NCBI RefSeq assembly: GCF_014648915.1 | Contig: NZ_BMSA01000003.1 | Location: 310,001 to 374,000 of the forward strand | Direction of reading: 5' to 3' | Length of the DNA: 64,000 bases | From: Streptomyces phaeofaciens | GTDB taxonomy: Bacteria > Actinomycetota > Actinomycetes > Streptomycetales > Streptomycetaceae | Part shown: positions 14,939 to 25,426 of the stretch, piece after piece | Position numbering within the stretch: the first letter of the stretch is position 1 | Layout: each line of letters starts with the position of its first letter | Made by a program: the position numbers and the translations under genes | The notes under the pieces: model-generated | Told to the model about the DNA's origin: nothing | The model's input: only the letters and a program-made list of their open reading frames with translations | Databases searched by the model: none

Positions 14939-17577
14939 GCGGAACCTCCGATCAGGGTGAGGAAGGCGTCCTCCAGGCGGCGGTGCGGGCCGACCGAGGT
15001 CACGGGCACGTCGAGCCGGACGAGTTCGGCGACCAGGCGCTGGGCGGTGCCGTCCGCGTCCAGGCGGACGAGGAGTCCGTCGTCGGTGACGAGCGCCGAG
15101 GCGATGCCGGGCAGCGCGGCGACCTTCTCCGCGACCGGCTCCTCGACGGGGGTGACGGTGCCGACCAGGAGCGTGTCGCCGGAGCCGACGATCTCGGCGA
15201 CCGGGCCCGCCTGGACCAGTCGTCCCCGGTCCATGACCACGAGGTGGGTGCAGGTCTGCTCGACCTCCGCCAGCAGATGGCTGGAGACGATCACCGTGCG
15301 TCCGGCGGCCGCGTACCGGATCATCACCTCGCGCATCTCGCGGATCTGCGGCGGGTCGAGGCCGTTGGTCGGCTCGTCGAGGATGAGGAGGTCCGGAAGG
15401 CCGAGCATGGCCTGGGCGATGGCGAGCCGCTGGCGCATGCCCTGGGAGTAGGTGCGCACCGCGCGGGCGAGGGCGTCGCCGAGGCCGGCGATCGCCAGGG
15501 CCTCGTCCAGGTGGGCGTCCTCGGCCGGGCGGCCGGTGGCCCGCCAGTACAGCTCCAGGTTGTCCCGGCCGGAGAGGTGCGGGAGGAAGCCCGCGCCCTC
15601 GACGAAGGCGCCGACGCGGGAGAGCACGGGGGCGCCGGGGCGGATGGCGTGGCCGAAGACGCGGATCTCGCCGTCGTCCGGCTTGATCAGGCCCATCAGC
15701 ATGCGCAGGGTGGTCGTCTTGCCGGCGCCGTTGGGGCCGAGGAGGCCGAGCACCTGGCCCTTCTCGACGCGGAAGGAGAGGTCGCGGACGCTGTAGCGGT
15801 CACCGCCCGCGTACTTCTTGCCGAGGCCGGTGATCTGGAGGGGGACCTCGGCCTGCGCCGGGTCGGGGGCCGGGCCGGCGGTGCGGCGGCGGCCGGTGAG
15901 CAGCAGGGCCAGGGCGAGCCCGGCGCCGGCCAGGGGCAGCCACCAGACCCAGGACGGGAGCGGGGCCGCGGCGGTCGTCACCGCGGGGGCGGTCGGGACC
16001 GACAGGTCGCCCTTCAGGGAGACGGTGTACGTCGCCGGGGCGGTCGGGGAGGCGTAGCCGAGGTCCGTGGAGGCGAGGACCAGGCGCAGCCGGTGGCCCT
16101 CGTCGATGTCGTGGTCGATCGCCGGGAGGGTGATCGTGACGTCCTTGCCGGCCTCGGCGCCCTCGACGCGGACCGGGGCGACCAGTTGGGAGGGCAGGAC
16201 CTGTTGGGTGCCGTCGGCGCCGACGTCGTACACCTTGGCGAAGAGGACGGCGTCGTCGGAGGTGGACCGCACGTGGACGGTGGCCGTCGGGGAGCCGGTG
16301 ATGCGCAGGTCGCCGGTGACCGGGGCGGACTCGAAGGCGGCGAACTGGCCGGGGAAGTCGAGGGAGACGCCGACGCCGAGGGAGGAGAGCTGGGAGAGTC
16401 CGCCGCCGCCGAGGCCGGGCAGGGCGGAGACGGCGGGCGGGTTGGCGCCGGCCGGGTTGGCGACGCGCTGTGCGCCGCCGGTGAGCGCGATGGAGCGGTC
16501 GTCGCCGGTCAGGCCGGGGTAGCTGTCCGCGCTCGCGCCCCTGAGCCGGGCGGCGCCGTCGGTGGAGTCGATGCCTCCGGTGCGGGTGACGCGGAAGGCG
16601 GGGCCGGTGTCGGCGGCCGTGTCGTCCTTGAGGTACCGGTCGAACCAGGAGGTCACCCGGGCCTCTATCCGGCCGCTCTCCAGGTCTCCGCCGTCGTGGC
16701 CGCCCGCGATCCAGTCGACGTCGACGGGGGCGCCGTTGGCGCGGATCGCCTTCGCGGCGGCGTCGGACTGGGCGAGGGTGAAGAGGGAGTCGGTCTGGCC
16801 CTGGACGAGGAGGGTGGGGACCTTGATGCGGTCGGCGACGGCGGACGGGGAGCGTTCTTCGAGCAGCGCGCGTGCCGCGGCGTCAGGGGTGCCGGACTCG
16901 GCGACCCGCTCGTACATCGCGCACAGGGTGGGCTCGAACTTGGCGCAGCCGCCGGCGGTGTTGAAGAAGACGCCGGTCCACAGCTTCTTGAACACGCCGT
17001 CGGGGAACAGGGCGTCGGCGAGGTTCCAGTAGGTGATCGCGGGGGCGATGGCGTCGACCCGGTCGTCGTACCCGGCGGCGAGGAGGGAGATCGCGCCGCC
17101 GTAGGAGGCTCCGGCGACGCCGACGCGCGGGTCGCCCGCCGCGTCGAGCCGCACCTGGGGCTGCTGTGCCAGCCAGTCGATCAGCCGGGACACGTCGGCG
17201 ACCTCGGCCTTCGGGTCGTTGAGCCCGATCTTGCCGGTGGACCTGCCGAAGCCGCGCGCCGACCAGGTCAGTACCGCGTAGCCGTCGCGGGCGAGGTCCT
17301 CGGCCTGCTGCCGGACGTCGTCCTTGTCGCCGCCGAAACCGTGGCCGAGCAGGACGGCGGGCCGGCGGCCGGCCGCCGCGGAGGTGAAGTAGGAGGTGTC
17401 CAGCCGGACCCCGTCCACCGTCATCACCCGGTCGGTGTGGCGCACCGCGGGCGTGTCGTCGTCGGAGGCGACGGCCGTCCACGTACCGGCACCGGCGAGG
17501 ACGATCACGGCGGCCGCGGCGGCGAGAAGCCGCCCGGGCCGCCGTGGTCCCCGCAGACCGGGCAGTCGAAGATCCAT
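14935..17577 (-). CDS. Fusion of a secreted S15/CocE-like alpha/beta hydrolase with an ABC ATPase
   Basis: This 880-residue protein joins two functions. A transmembrane segment (about 18-35) leads to an extracytoplasmic alpha/beta hydrolase at about 50-320, with nucleophile motif GASYGG (Ser158), a QTDSLF acid loop (Asp263) and His294. A beta-rich X-Pro-dipeptidyl-peptidase-type C-terminal domain follows to about 530. A second transmembrane segment (542-562) brings the chain back inside, and a full ABC ATPase follows: Walker A GPNGAGKT at 614-621, signature SQGMRQ near 711-716, Walker B LLILDEP at 730-736 and switch His near 767. The permease gene overlaps its stop. An enzyme processing a peptide or ester at the mouth of its transporter is the obvious inference. 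Confidence 0.9.
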   Translation of the reverse strand: MDLRLPGLRGPRRPGRLLAAAAAVIVLAGAGTWTAVASDDDTPAVRHTDRVMTVDGVRLDTSYFTSAAAGRRPAVLLGHGFGGDKDDVRQQAEDLARDGYAVLTWSARGFGRSTGKIGLNDPKAEVADVSRLIDWLAQQPQVRLDAAGDPRVGVAGASYGGAISLLAAGYDDRVDAIAPAITYWNLADALFPDGVFKKLWTGVFFNTAGGCAKFEPTLCAMYERVAESGTPDAAARALLEERSPSAVADRIKVPTLLVQGQTDSLFTLAQSDAAAKAIRANGAPVDVDWIAGGHDGGDLESGRIEARVTSWFDRYLKDDTAADTGPAFRVTRTGGIDSTDGAARLRGASADSYPGLTGDDRSIALTGGAQRVANPAGANPPAVSALPGLGGGGLSQLSSLGVGVSLDFPGQFAAFESAPVTGDLRITGSPTATVHVRSTSDDAVLFAKVYDVGADGTQQVLPSQLVAPVRVEGAEAGKDVTITLPAIDHDIDEGHRLRLVLASTDLGYASPTAPATYTVSLKGDLSVPTAPAVTTAAAPLPSWVWWLPLAGAGLALALLLTGRRRTAGPAPDPAQAEVPLQITGLGKKYAGGDRYSVRDLSFRVEKGQVLGLLGPNGAGKTTTLRMLMGLIKPDDGEIRVFGHAIRPGAPVLSRVGAFVEGAGFLPHLSGRDNLELYWRATGRPAEDAHLDEALAIAGLGDALARAVRTYSQGMRQRLAIAQAMLGLPDLLILDEPTNGLDPPQIREMREVMIRYAAAGRTVIVSSHLLAEVEQTCTHLVVMDRGRLVQAGPVAEIVGSGDTLLVGTVTPVEEPVAEKVAALPGIASALVTDDGLLVRLDADGTAQRLVAELVRLDVPVTSVGPHRRLEDAFLTLIGGSA

Positions 17578-17647
17578 GCTTCAACGGTACGGGGTCAACC
17601 TGTCGGAACGTTGTCGACCGGAGGCCGAACTCGGGGCCATCCCGGGG

Positions 17648-17673
17648 GTGTACGGGGCGGGGCCGCCGTACAC
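17648..17673 (-). terminator. Hairpin after the APC permease gene
   Basis: GTGTACGG at 17648-17655 and CCGTACAC at 17666-17673 form an 8-bp stem with a 10-base loop, 16 bases past the APC permease stop on the minus strand. Confidence 0.6.
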
Positions 17674-17688
17674 CAGGCGCGGTACGTG

Positions 17689-19086
17689 TCAGGCCCGCGC
17701 GTCCTCCGGGAGGGAGATCAGCCAGCGGGTGGCGCGGCGGGGGCGGAGGTAGAAGGCCCAGTAGAGGGTGGCGGCGGCGGTGATGCCGCCGGTCCACAGG
17801 AGATAGGCGGTCTCCTGCTGGGTGAGGATGTAGGCGAGGACGGCGATCAGCAGGACCGGCACGGCGGGCCACAGCGGCATGCGCCAGGCGGGGACGTGGC
17901 GGTGGGAGTCGCGGCGGGCGAGCAGGGCGGCGACGGCGACCAGGAGGTACATGCCGGTGACCGAGACGCCGGTGACGCCGTACAGGGTGTCGAGGTTGAC
18001 GAAGCACAGGGCCGCGCCGGGGACGCCGACGGCGAGGGTGGCGACCCAGGGGGAGCCGAAGCGGCCGAGTTTGGCGAAGACGTTGTTGACCGGCTCGGGC
18101 CAGGCCTTGTCCCGGGCGGAGGCGAACAGGACACGGGAGTTCTGGATGACCATGACGATGCCGGCGTTGATGATCGCGAGGGCCACGCAGAGGCTGACGA
18201 AGGTGCCGACGGCCGAGTTGGACCAGGCGGTGACCATGGAGCCGATGTCCCCGCCGGTCAGCTCCGAGAGGTCGGAGGCGCCGAAGGTGATGGCGACGAC
18301 CGGGACCAGGATGATCACCGAGGAGATGGCGAGGGTGGCCAGGACCGTGCGGGCGACGTTGCGGCGCGGGTTCTCCAGCTCCTCGGAGAGGTAGACGGCG
18401 GTCGAGAAGCCCTGGGTGACGAAGAGGGCGATGGCGAGGCCGGAGACGACGAGCGCGGCGGTGACGGTGTCGGTGTGGCCGTCGGCGCCGGACACCTGCA
18501 TCGACAGGAGGCTGCCGGGGCCGCGGTGGCCGTGGGCGAAGCCCAGCACGGCCACGACCGCCGCCGCGATGACCTCCAGGACCAGGAAGACGCCGGTGAT
18601 CCAGGCGTTGGCCCGCAGGTCCAGCAGGCCCGCGAGGGTGGCGAGCAGCATCACGCCGGCTCCGGCCACGGACGGGTCGAGGTGGACGAGGGGGGCCAGG
18701 TAGTCGGCCGTGCCCATCGCGATCACCGGCGGGACGATCATGACGACCAGCAGGGAGAGGACGAAGACCAGCCAGCCGGCGAGGCGTCCGGCCAGCGTCG
18801 AGACCATGGCGTACTCGCCGCCCGCGCTGGGGATGAGGGTGCCCAGCTCCGAGTAGCAGAACGCCACGGCGATACAGAGCAGTGAGCCGATCGCGATCGT
18901 GAGGGCGGTCGCGGTGCCGAGCGAGCCGAACAGGTCCGGGACGACGACGAAGAGGGTGGAGGCGGGGGTCACGCAGGACAGCGTCAGAAGGGTGCCGCCG
19001 ACGACTCCGATGGAGCGCTTGAGCTGCTGGGGACTGTCGGGTGCCTGAGGGAGGGCGGTCTCGACAGGGCGGAGCGTGTCGGTCAT
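17689..19086 (-). CDS. APC-superfamily amino-acid/polyamine permease
   Basis: This 465-residue protein has about twelve transmembrane helices. The first helix region, LKRSIGVVGGTLLTLSCVTPASTLFVVVPD, and GGEYAMVSTLAG near residue 90 match the substrate-binding unwound helices of the APC family. The ATG at 19086 is chosen over an upstream in-frame ATG because the added 34 residues are polar, Pro-rich and unlike the family. Its predicted promoter on the minus strand has TTGACG at 19211-19216, with a palindromic site at 19228-19242 just upstream. It appears to be a single-gene unit. Substrate preference cannot be inferred reliably. Confidence 0.9.
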   Translation of the reverse strand: MTDTLRPVETALPQAPDSPQQLKRSIGVVGGTLLTLSCVTPASTLFVVVPDLFGSLGTATALTIAIGSLLCIAVAFCYSELGTLIPSAGGEYAMVSTLAGRLAGWLVFVLSLLVVMIVPPVIAMGTADYLAPLVHLDPSVAGAGVMLLATLAGLLDLRANAWITGVFLVLEVIAAAVVAVLGFAHGHRGPGSLLSMQVSGADGHTDTVTAALVVSGLAIALFVTQGFSTAVYLSEELENPRRNVARTVLATLAISSVIILVPVVAITFGASDLSELTGGDIGSMVTAWSNSAVGTFVSLCVALAIINAGIVMVIQNSRVLFASARDKAWPEPVNNVFAKLGRFGSPWVATLAVGVPGAALCFVNLDTLYGVTGVSVTGMYLLVAVAALLARRDSHRHVPAWRMPLWPAVPVLLIAVLAYILTQQETAYLLWTGGITAAATLYWAFYLRPRRATRWLISLPEDARA

Positions 19087-19420
19087 GCGGCGGTTCCGAT
19101 CGACTCGTGCGGCGAGGTGAGGGGCGGGAGCGCTATCGCCTCCGGCGGCTTGGGTCGTACCTGGTTCGTCCACTCCCGGCGGCTGCATGGAATCCCAACG
19201 GAAACCGGTGCGTCAATAGCGGTTTACCTACGGAATTCGTAGATCAAATCGCCCCGTGATCGCGGATACGGCAGTTCGAGTCGGAATATTGGGCTCGCTC
19301 GGGACGTGCGGGAACCGCAGGGGCGGGCGGCAAAAAACGTGAGGCCGTCCGGCATGCGGGCGTGTCAGTGTGTCTCGTTGGAGTGCGGGGATCACAGGCG
19401 ATTCACAGGGGTGGGGACGA
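19087..19420. other. Divergent intergenic region between APC permease and lipoprotein
   Basis: This 334-base gap should hold two divergent promoters. I see TTGACG at 19211-19216 on the minus strand for the permease and a dyad with an AATT centre at 19228-19242. A lower-GC stretch runs from about 19215 to 19290. No gene was recognised inside. Confidence 0.6.
19228..19242. promoter_or_regulatory. Candidate Lrp/AsnC-type operator upstream of the APC permease
   Basis: CTACG-GAATT-CGTAG is a 15-bp dyad with an AT-rich centre, flanked by TTT and AAA on either side. That layout is typical of Lrp/AsnC-family sites, which often control amino-acid permeases. No Lrp gene is nearby in this window. Confidence 0.4.
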
Positions 19421-20251
19421 ATGAAGCCGAGACACAGTGCTGCCTGGGCGGGGGCCGCGGTGGTGGCGCTCGTGGCGACCGCGGGGTGCGGCACGAAGGC
19501 GGCCGAGGGGGCGGCCGAGGCCGTGGACCGGAGCGCGGCGATCATGGCGGCGCTGACGCGGGCGACCGACCGGGCCGATCAGGTCGGCTCGGCGCAGGTC
19601 GAGATGACCACCGATCTGGGCACCGGCACCCCGATCGCGATGGACGGCACGTACTCCTGGGGCGACGGGTACGCCTACGACGTCCAGATGGACACGAAGG
19701 CGTCGCAGATGCAGACGTTGCAGGACGCCCCGACGATCCGCACGCTGCTCGTGGACGGCGCCTACTACTACGACGTCGACCCGCAGCCCTCCGGCCCGCT
19801 CGCGGGCAAGGAGTGGATGAAGGTCGACGCCTCGGCCGTGTTCGGCGAGCAGGGCGCCCAGGCCCTCAGCGGCAGCAGCGGCAGCCCGGTGGCCTCCCTG
19901 AAGGGCCTCAAGTACGCCGAGGACGTCGACGACCTGGGCACGGAGACCGTCGACGGGAAGCGCACGACCCACTACCGGGCGACGATCGACTCGTCCCGCA
20001 TGGGGAAGTTCAAGGACGCCCTCGGCGACGAGAACGGCCTCCTCGGCGCGACGACCGGCGGCGTGGACTCGATCACCGTCGACATCTGGGTCGGCGACGA
20101 CGACCTGCCGGTGCGCATCCTCCAGGTCATGGGGGCCATGAAGGTCACCGTCGACTTCGAGAAGTTCGGCGCCACGGCCGAGGTGAAGGCCCCGCCGGCC
20201 GCGCAGACCGGCGACCTCACCGAGGCGATCAAGGACGCCTCCGGCCGGTAG
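19421..20251 (+). CDS. LppX/LprG/LolA-like lipoprotein
   Basis: This 276-residue lipoprotein has a signal peptide ending in a VATAGC lipobox (Cys about 24). The rest is a beta-rich fold with GTYSWGDGYAYDVQMDTKASQMQT and a late VDSITVDIWVGDDDLPVRI repeat, the pattern of the LppX/LprG group that carries lipids or senses the envelope. The ATG at 19421 is chosen because a GGGGA lies upstream and it gives a compact signal peptide. It is divergent from the APC permease and convergent with iolA across a strong hairpin. The biological ligand is not evident. Confidence 0.85.
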   Translation: MKPRHSAAWAGAAVVALVATAGCGTKAAEGAAEAVDRSAAIMAALTRATDRADQVGSAQVEMTTDLGTGTPIAMDGTYSWGDGYAYDVQMDTKASQMQTLQDAPTIRTLLVDGAYYYDVDPQPSGPLAGKEWMKVDASAVFGEQGAQALSGSSGSPVASLKGLKYAEDVDDLGTETVDGKRTTHYRATIDSSRMGKFKDALGDENGLLGATTGGVDSITVDIWVGDDDLPVRILQVMGAMKVTVDFEKFGATAEVKAPPAAQTGDLTEAIKDASGR

Positions 20252-20264
20252 ACCCGCAGCCGAC

Positions 20265-20301
20265 GGTGCCCCGTCCTCCCCGTGCGGGAGGGCGGGGCAC
20301 C
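20265..20301. terminator. Bidirectional terminator between lipoprotein gene and iolA
   Basis: A 16-bp stem with one G-U wobble, GGTGCCCCGTCCTCCC (20265-20280) and GGGAGGGCGGGGCACC (20286-20301), has a 5-base loop. It sits 14 bases past one stop and 18 bases past the other. Confidence 0.85.
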
Positions 20302-20318
20302 GCGGTGCTGTCCGGGAC

Positions 20319-21821
<1,503 letters not shown>

Positions 21822-21835
21822 GACCGAGTGCTCCT

Positions 21836-23713
21836 TCACAGATGGCGGCGTCGGGTAGAGACGTGCCGTTCGTACAGCTCACGTGCCTTCACCGCGGACG
21901 GTCGCGTCGCGGTCTCGGCCACAGGTACATCCCACCAGGCCTGCGCCGGCGGCGGGCCCGACACAGTGTCGGCCGTTTCCGTCTCGACGTAGACACAAGT
22001 GGGAGTGTCGGCGGCGCGCGCCTCGGCGAGGGCCTCGCGCAGTTCGCGGACGGTCTTCGCGCGCAGCACGCGCATGCCCAGGCTCGCCACGTTGGCGGCC
22101 AGGTCGACGGGGAGCGGCGCCCCCGTGAAGGTGCCGTCCTGCGAGGTGAACCGGTACGCGGTGCCGAACCGCTCACCGCCCACCGACTCCGAGAGTCCGC
22201 CGATCGAGGCGTAGCCGTGGTTCTGCACGAGCAGGATCTTGATGGCGATCCCCTCCTGCACGGCCGTGACGATCTCGGTCGGCATCATCAGATACGTGCC
22301 GTCGCCGACCAGCGCCCAGACGGGCCGGTCGGGGGCGGCCATCTTCACCCCGATGGCGGCCGGGATCTCGTACCCCATGCAGGAGTAGCCGTACTCCAGG
22401 TGGTACTGGTCCCGGGAGCGCGCCCGCCACAGCTTGTGCAGGTCGCCGGGGAGCGAACCGGCCGCGTTGATGATCACGTCCGACTCGTCGGCCAGCGCGT
22501 CGAGGGCGCCGAGCACCTGCGACTGCGTCGGGCGTACGTCGGGCTCGTCGGCCTCGTAGCAGGCGTCGACGCGCTGCTCCCAGCGTTCCTTGTCCTCGCC
22601 GTACTCGCCGACGTAGGCGTCCGTGACCCGGTGGCCGTGCAGCCGGAGGGCCCCGGTCAGCTCCTGGAGGCCGCTGCGGGCGTCCGCGATCAGCGGCAGG
22701 CCCGCGAGCTTGTGGCCGTCGAAGGGGGCGATGTTCAGGTTGAGGAAGCGGACTCCCTCGCCCTGGAACAGGGTGTGGGAGGCCGTGGTGAAGTCGGTGT
22801 AGCGGGTGCCGACGCCGATGATCAGGTCCGCCGTGCGGGCCAGTTCGTCGGCCGTCGCCGAGCCCGTGTGGCCGACGCCGCCCACGTCCTGCGGGTGGTC
22901 GTAGCGCAGCGAGCCCTTGCCGGCCTGGGTGGAGGCGACCGGGATGCCGGTGGTCTCGGCGAACTCGGCGAGGGCCTCCTCGGCGCGGCTGTGGTGGACA
23001 CCGCCGCCGGCGACGAGCAGGGGGCGCTTCGCGGCACGGACGACGCGGACCGCCTCGGCGAGTTCGGCGGGGTCGGCGCCCGGACGGCGTACGGCCCAGG
23101 TGCGCTCGGCGAAGAACTCGTCGGGCCAGTCGTAGGCCTCGGCCTGGACGTCCTGGGGCATCGCGAGGGTGACCGCGCCGGTCTCCACCGGGTCGGTGAG
23201 GACCCGCATCGCCTGGAGTGCGGCCGGGATCAGAGCCTCCGGGCGGGTGACACGGTCGAAGTACCGCGACACCGGGCGCAGGCTGTCGTTGACCGACACA
23301 TCGCCCGCGTACGGGACTTCGAGCTGCTGGAGCACCGGGTCGGCGACGCGGGTGGCGAAGATGTCTCCGGGCAGGAGGAGCACCGGGAGGTGGTTGACGG
23401 TCGCCAGGGCGGCGCCGGTGACCAGGTTGGTCGCGCCGGGGCCGATCGACGTCGTCACCGCGTGGGTGGAGAGGCGGTTGGACTGGCGGGCGTAGCCCAC
23501 CGCCGCGTGCACCATGGACTGCTCGTTGCGGCCCTGGTGGAACGGCATGTCGTCGCCGTACTCGATCAGCGCCTGGCCGAGGCCGGCGACGTTGCCGTGG
23601 CCGAAGATGCCCCAGGTGGCGTTGATCAGCCGCTGCCGTACGCCGTCGCGCTCGGTGTACTGAGCGGCGAGGAAGCGCACCAGCGCCTGGGCCACGGTGA
23701 GCCTGGTGGTCAT
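21836..23713 (-). CDS. iolD: 3D-(3,5/4)-trihydroxycyclohexane-1,2-dione hydrolase
   Basis: This 625-residue thiamine-diphosphate enzyme opens the ring of trihydroxycyclohexane-dione to give 5-deoxy-glucuronate. The N-terminal pyrimidine domain has the catalytic Glu in GRNEQSMVHAAVGYARQ (about residues 62-78). The C-terminal PP domain has the metal-diphosphate motif GDGTYLMMPTEIVTA, ending in the QNHGY segment. The ATG at 23713 follows AGGGGG, and forms an ATGA overlap with the iolB stop; a longer open frame runs into iolB. Length and motifs match the family. Confidence 0.96.
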   Translation of the reverse strand: MTTRLTVAQALVRFLAAQYTERDGVRQRLINATWGIFGHGNVAGLGQALIEYGDDMPFHQGRNEQSMVHAAVGYARQSNRLSTHAVTTSIGPGATNLVTGAALATVNHLPVLLLPGDIFATRVADPVLQQLEVPYAGDVSVNDSLRPVSRYFDRVTRPEALIPAALQAMRVLTDPVETGAVTLAMPQDVQAEAYDWPDEFFAERTWAVRRPGADPAELAEAVRVVRAAKRPLLVAGGGVHHSRAEEALAEFAETTGIPVASTQAGKGSLRYDHPQDVGGVGHTGSATADELARTADLIIGVGTRYTDFTTASHTLFQGEGVRFLNLNIAPFDGHKLAGLPLIADARSGLQELTGALRLHGHRVTDAYVGEYGEDKERWEQRVDACYEADEPDVRPTQSQVLGALDALADESDVIINAAGSLPGDLHKLWRARSRDQYHLEYGYSCMGYEIPAAIGVKMAAPDRPVWALVGDGTYLMMPTEIVTAVQEGIAIKILLVQNHGYASIGGLSESVGGERFGTAYRFTSQDGTFTGAPLPVDLAANVASLGMRVLRAKTVRELREALAEARAADTPTCVYVETETADTVSGPPPAQAWWDVPVAETATRPSAVKARELYERHVSTRRRHL

Positions 23714-24537
23714 CGGTAACCCCCTGTGGTTTCTACGTGATCCGGGTGGAAGCAGATCCGCCACTCCCGTGTCCCGCCGGGACCGGCCATGACGTTCAGG
23801 TAGTACATGGCGTGGCCGGGCTGGGCGATCGACGGGCCGTGCCAGCCGTCGGGGACCAGCACGGCGTCGCCGGAGCGGACCTCGGCGAGGACATCGGAGC
23901 CGCCCTCGCGCGAGGGGGACACCCGCTGGTAGCCGAAGCCGTGCGGTCCGTCGATCTCGAAGTAGTAGATCTCCTCGAGCTCGGCCTCCTCGCCCGGCCG
24001 GTGCTCGTCGTGCTTGTGCGGCGGGTACGAGGACCAGTTGCCGCCGGGGGTGATCACCTCGACGGCGATCAGCTTGTCGCAGTCGAAGGCGTCGGCGGAG
24101 GCGAAGTTGCGCACCAGACGGGCGCAGTTGCCACTGCCGCGTTCCTCGACGGGTACCTCCGGCGCGGGGCCGTAGCGGGCGGGGAGTTGTCGCTCGCACT
24201 TCGCTCCTGCCAGGGCGAAGCGGCCTCCCGCGCCGGAGGCGATCTGGGCCCGGGCGTCACGGGGAACGTACGCGAAGTCCGTTACGGACGCGAAAACGCT
24301 TTCCCTGCCCAGGAGTTGAAATTCTTCACCCGCTGTTCGCACGGTACATCCGCCCTCCAGCGGAAGCACGATCCACTCGCTGTCGCCGGTGGTGAGGGTG
24401 TGTGTGCCCCCCGGTTCCAGCGCGACGATCCGCAGGCTGCTGTAGGTCCAGCCGGCCCGCTTCGGGTCGATGTCGAGAAGGTGGCCGGCGCCGGCGTCGG
24501 CGGTGGCGCCCCTCGGCACGTACAGGTCGTTGCTCAT
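23710..24537 (-). CDS. iolB: 5-deoxy-glucuronate isomerase
   Basis: This 275-residue cupin-fold enzyme converts 5-deoxy-glucuronate to 2-deoxy-5-keto-gluconate. The C-terminal cupin carries the metal-binding PPHKHDEHRPGEEAELEEIYYFE cluster (about residues 170-192) and a later HGPS histidine. The N-terminal half has the RESVFASVTDFAYVPRDA segment typical of IolB. The start has GAGGG eight bases upstream. It overlaps iolD by four bases and lies seven bases after the aldolase-like gene. Confidence 0.96.
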   Translation of the reverse strand: MSNDLYVPRGATADAGAGHLLDIDPKRAGWTYSSLRIVALEPGGTHTLTTGDSEWIVLPLEGGCTVRTAGEEFQLLGRESVFASVTDFAYVPRDARAQIASGAGGRFALAGAKCERQLPARYGPAPEVPVEERGSGNCARLVRNFASADAFDCDKLIAVEVITPGGNWSSYPPHKHDEHRPGEEAELEEIYYFEIDGPHGFGYQRVSPSREGGSDVLAEVRSGDAVLVPDGWHGPSIAQPGHAMYYLNVMAGPGGTREWRICFHPDHVETTGGYR

Positions 24538-24544
24538 GCGGCCC

Positions 24545-25426
24545 TCACAGCAGTCCTACGGCGGTGTCCACGGCGTCGGCGACGTTCCCGTCCGCCGGGT
24601 AGAGCAGCGAGCGGCCGACCACCAGGCCGCGGACGGTGGGCAGTTGCAGCGCCCCGCGCCACTTCTCGTACGCGCCGTCCTGATCGTCGCCGACCTCGCC
24701 GCCCAGCAGGACGGCGGGGAGCGTGGAGGTCTCCATGACCTCGGCCATGTCGTCGGGGTTCTCGGTGACGGGGAGCTTCAGCCAGGTGTAGGCCGAGGTG
24801 CCGCCGAGGCCCGAGGCGATCGCGATCGACTTGGTGACGGCCTCGGCGGAGAGGTCGTTGCGCAGCCGGCCGTCGTCGCCGCGGCGGCTGATGAACGGCT
24901 CGACGAAGAGCGGGAGCCGGCGGGCGGCCATGTCGTCGATCGCGCGGGCCGTGGTCTCCAGGGTGGTGAGGGAGCCCGGGTCGTCGTAGTCGATCCGCAG
25001 CAGGAGCTTGCCCGCGTCGAAGTTCAGGCGCTCGATGTCCTCGGCGCGGTGGCCGGTGAAGCGGTCGTCCAGCTCGAAGACGGCGCCCTGGAGGCCGCCG
25101 CGGTTCATGGAGCCCATGACGACCTTGTCGTCGAGGGCGCCGAGCAGCAGCAGGTCGTCCAGGATGTCGGCGGTGGCGAGGACACCGTCCACACCGGGGC
25201 GGGACAGGGCCAGGCACAGGCGCTCCAGCAGGTCGGCGCGGTTGGCCATGGCCAGCCGGTCGCCGCCGACCCCGAGCGCGCCGCGGGCCGGGTGGTCGGC
25301 CGCGACGATCATCAGCCGGCCGGAGTCGTTCAGCAGGGGCCGGCGCGGCCTGCGGGCGGCGGCCTCGGCGATCGCCTCGGGGTGCCGGGTGCGCAGCCGG
25401 ACGAGTTCGGAGACGTCGACGGTCAC
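24545..25426 (-). CDS. Cgl0159-type (beta/alpha)8 aldolase of the inositol pathway
   Basis: This 293-residue protein is a TIM-barrel of the class often annotated Cgl0159 or deoxyribose-phosphate-aldolase-like. In actinobacterial inositol operons it stands where Bacillus has IolJ, so it probably cleaves 2-deoxy-5-keto-gluconate-6-phosphate to dihydroxyacetone phosphate and malonate semialdehyde. MIVAADHPARGALGVGG near the N-terminus and SAYTWLKLPVTENPDD (candidate Schiff-base Lys) near residue 210 support an aldolase barrel. The GTG at 25426 forms a GTGA overlap with iolC. Function is from context; the reaction is not proven by motif alone. Confidence 0.85.
   Translation of the reverse strand: MTVDVSELVRLRTRHPEAIAEAAARRPRRPLLNDSGRLMIVAADHPARGALGVGGDRLAMANRADLLERLCLALSRPGVDGVLATADILDDLLLLGALDDKVVMGSMNRGGLQGAVFELDDRFTGHRAEDIERLNFDAGKLLLRIDYDDPGSLTTLETTARAIDDMAARRLPLFVEPFISRRGDDGRLRNDLSAEAVTKSIAIASGLGGTSAYTWLKLPVTENPDDMAEVMETSTLPAVLLGGEVGDDQDGAYEKWRGALQLPTVRGLVVGRSLLYPADGNVADAVDTAVGLL

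Noticed and set aside
14983..18885. A 1300-residue open frame on the plus strand
   Set aside because: It lies antisense to three clear genes (permease/ATPase fusion, APC permease) and has a Gly/Asp/Val-rich composition typical of high-GC antisense frames.
24041..24060. GGTGATCACC core inside iolB, and again inside iolC near 26205
   Set aside because: These copies lie in conserved coding sequence (Val-Ile-Thr codons) and lack extended palindromic arms, so they are probably chance.
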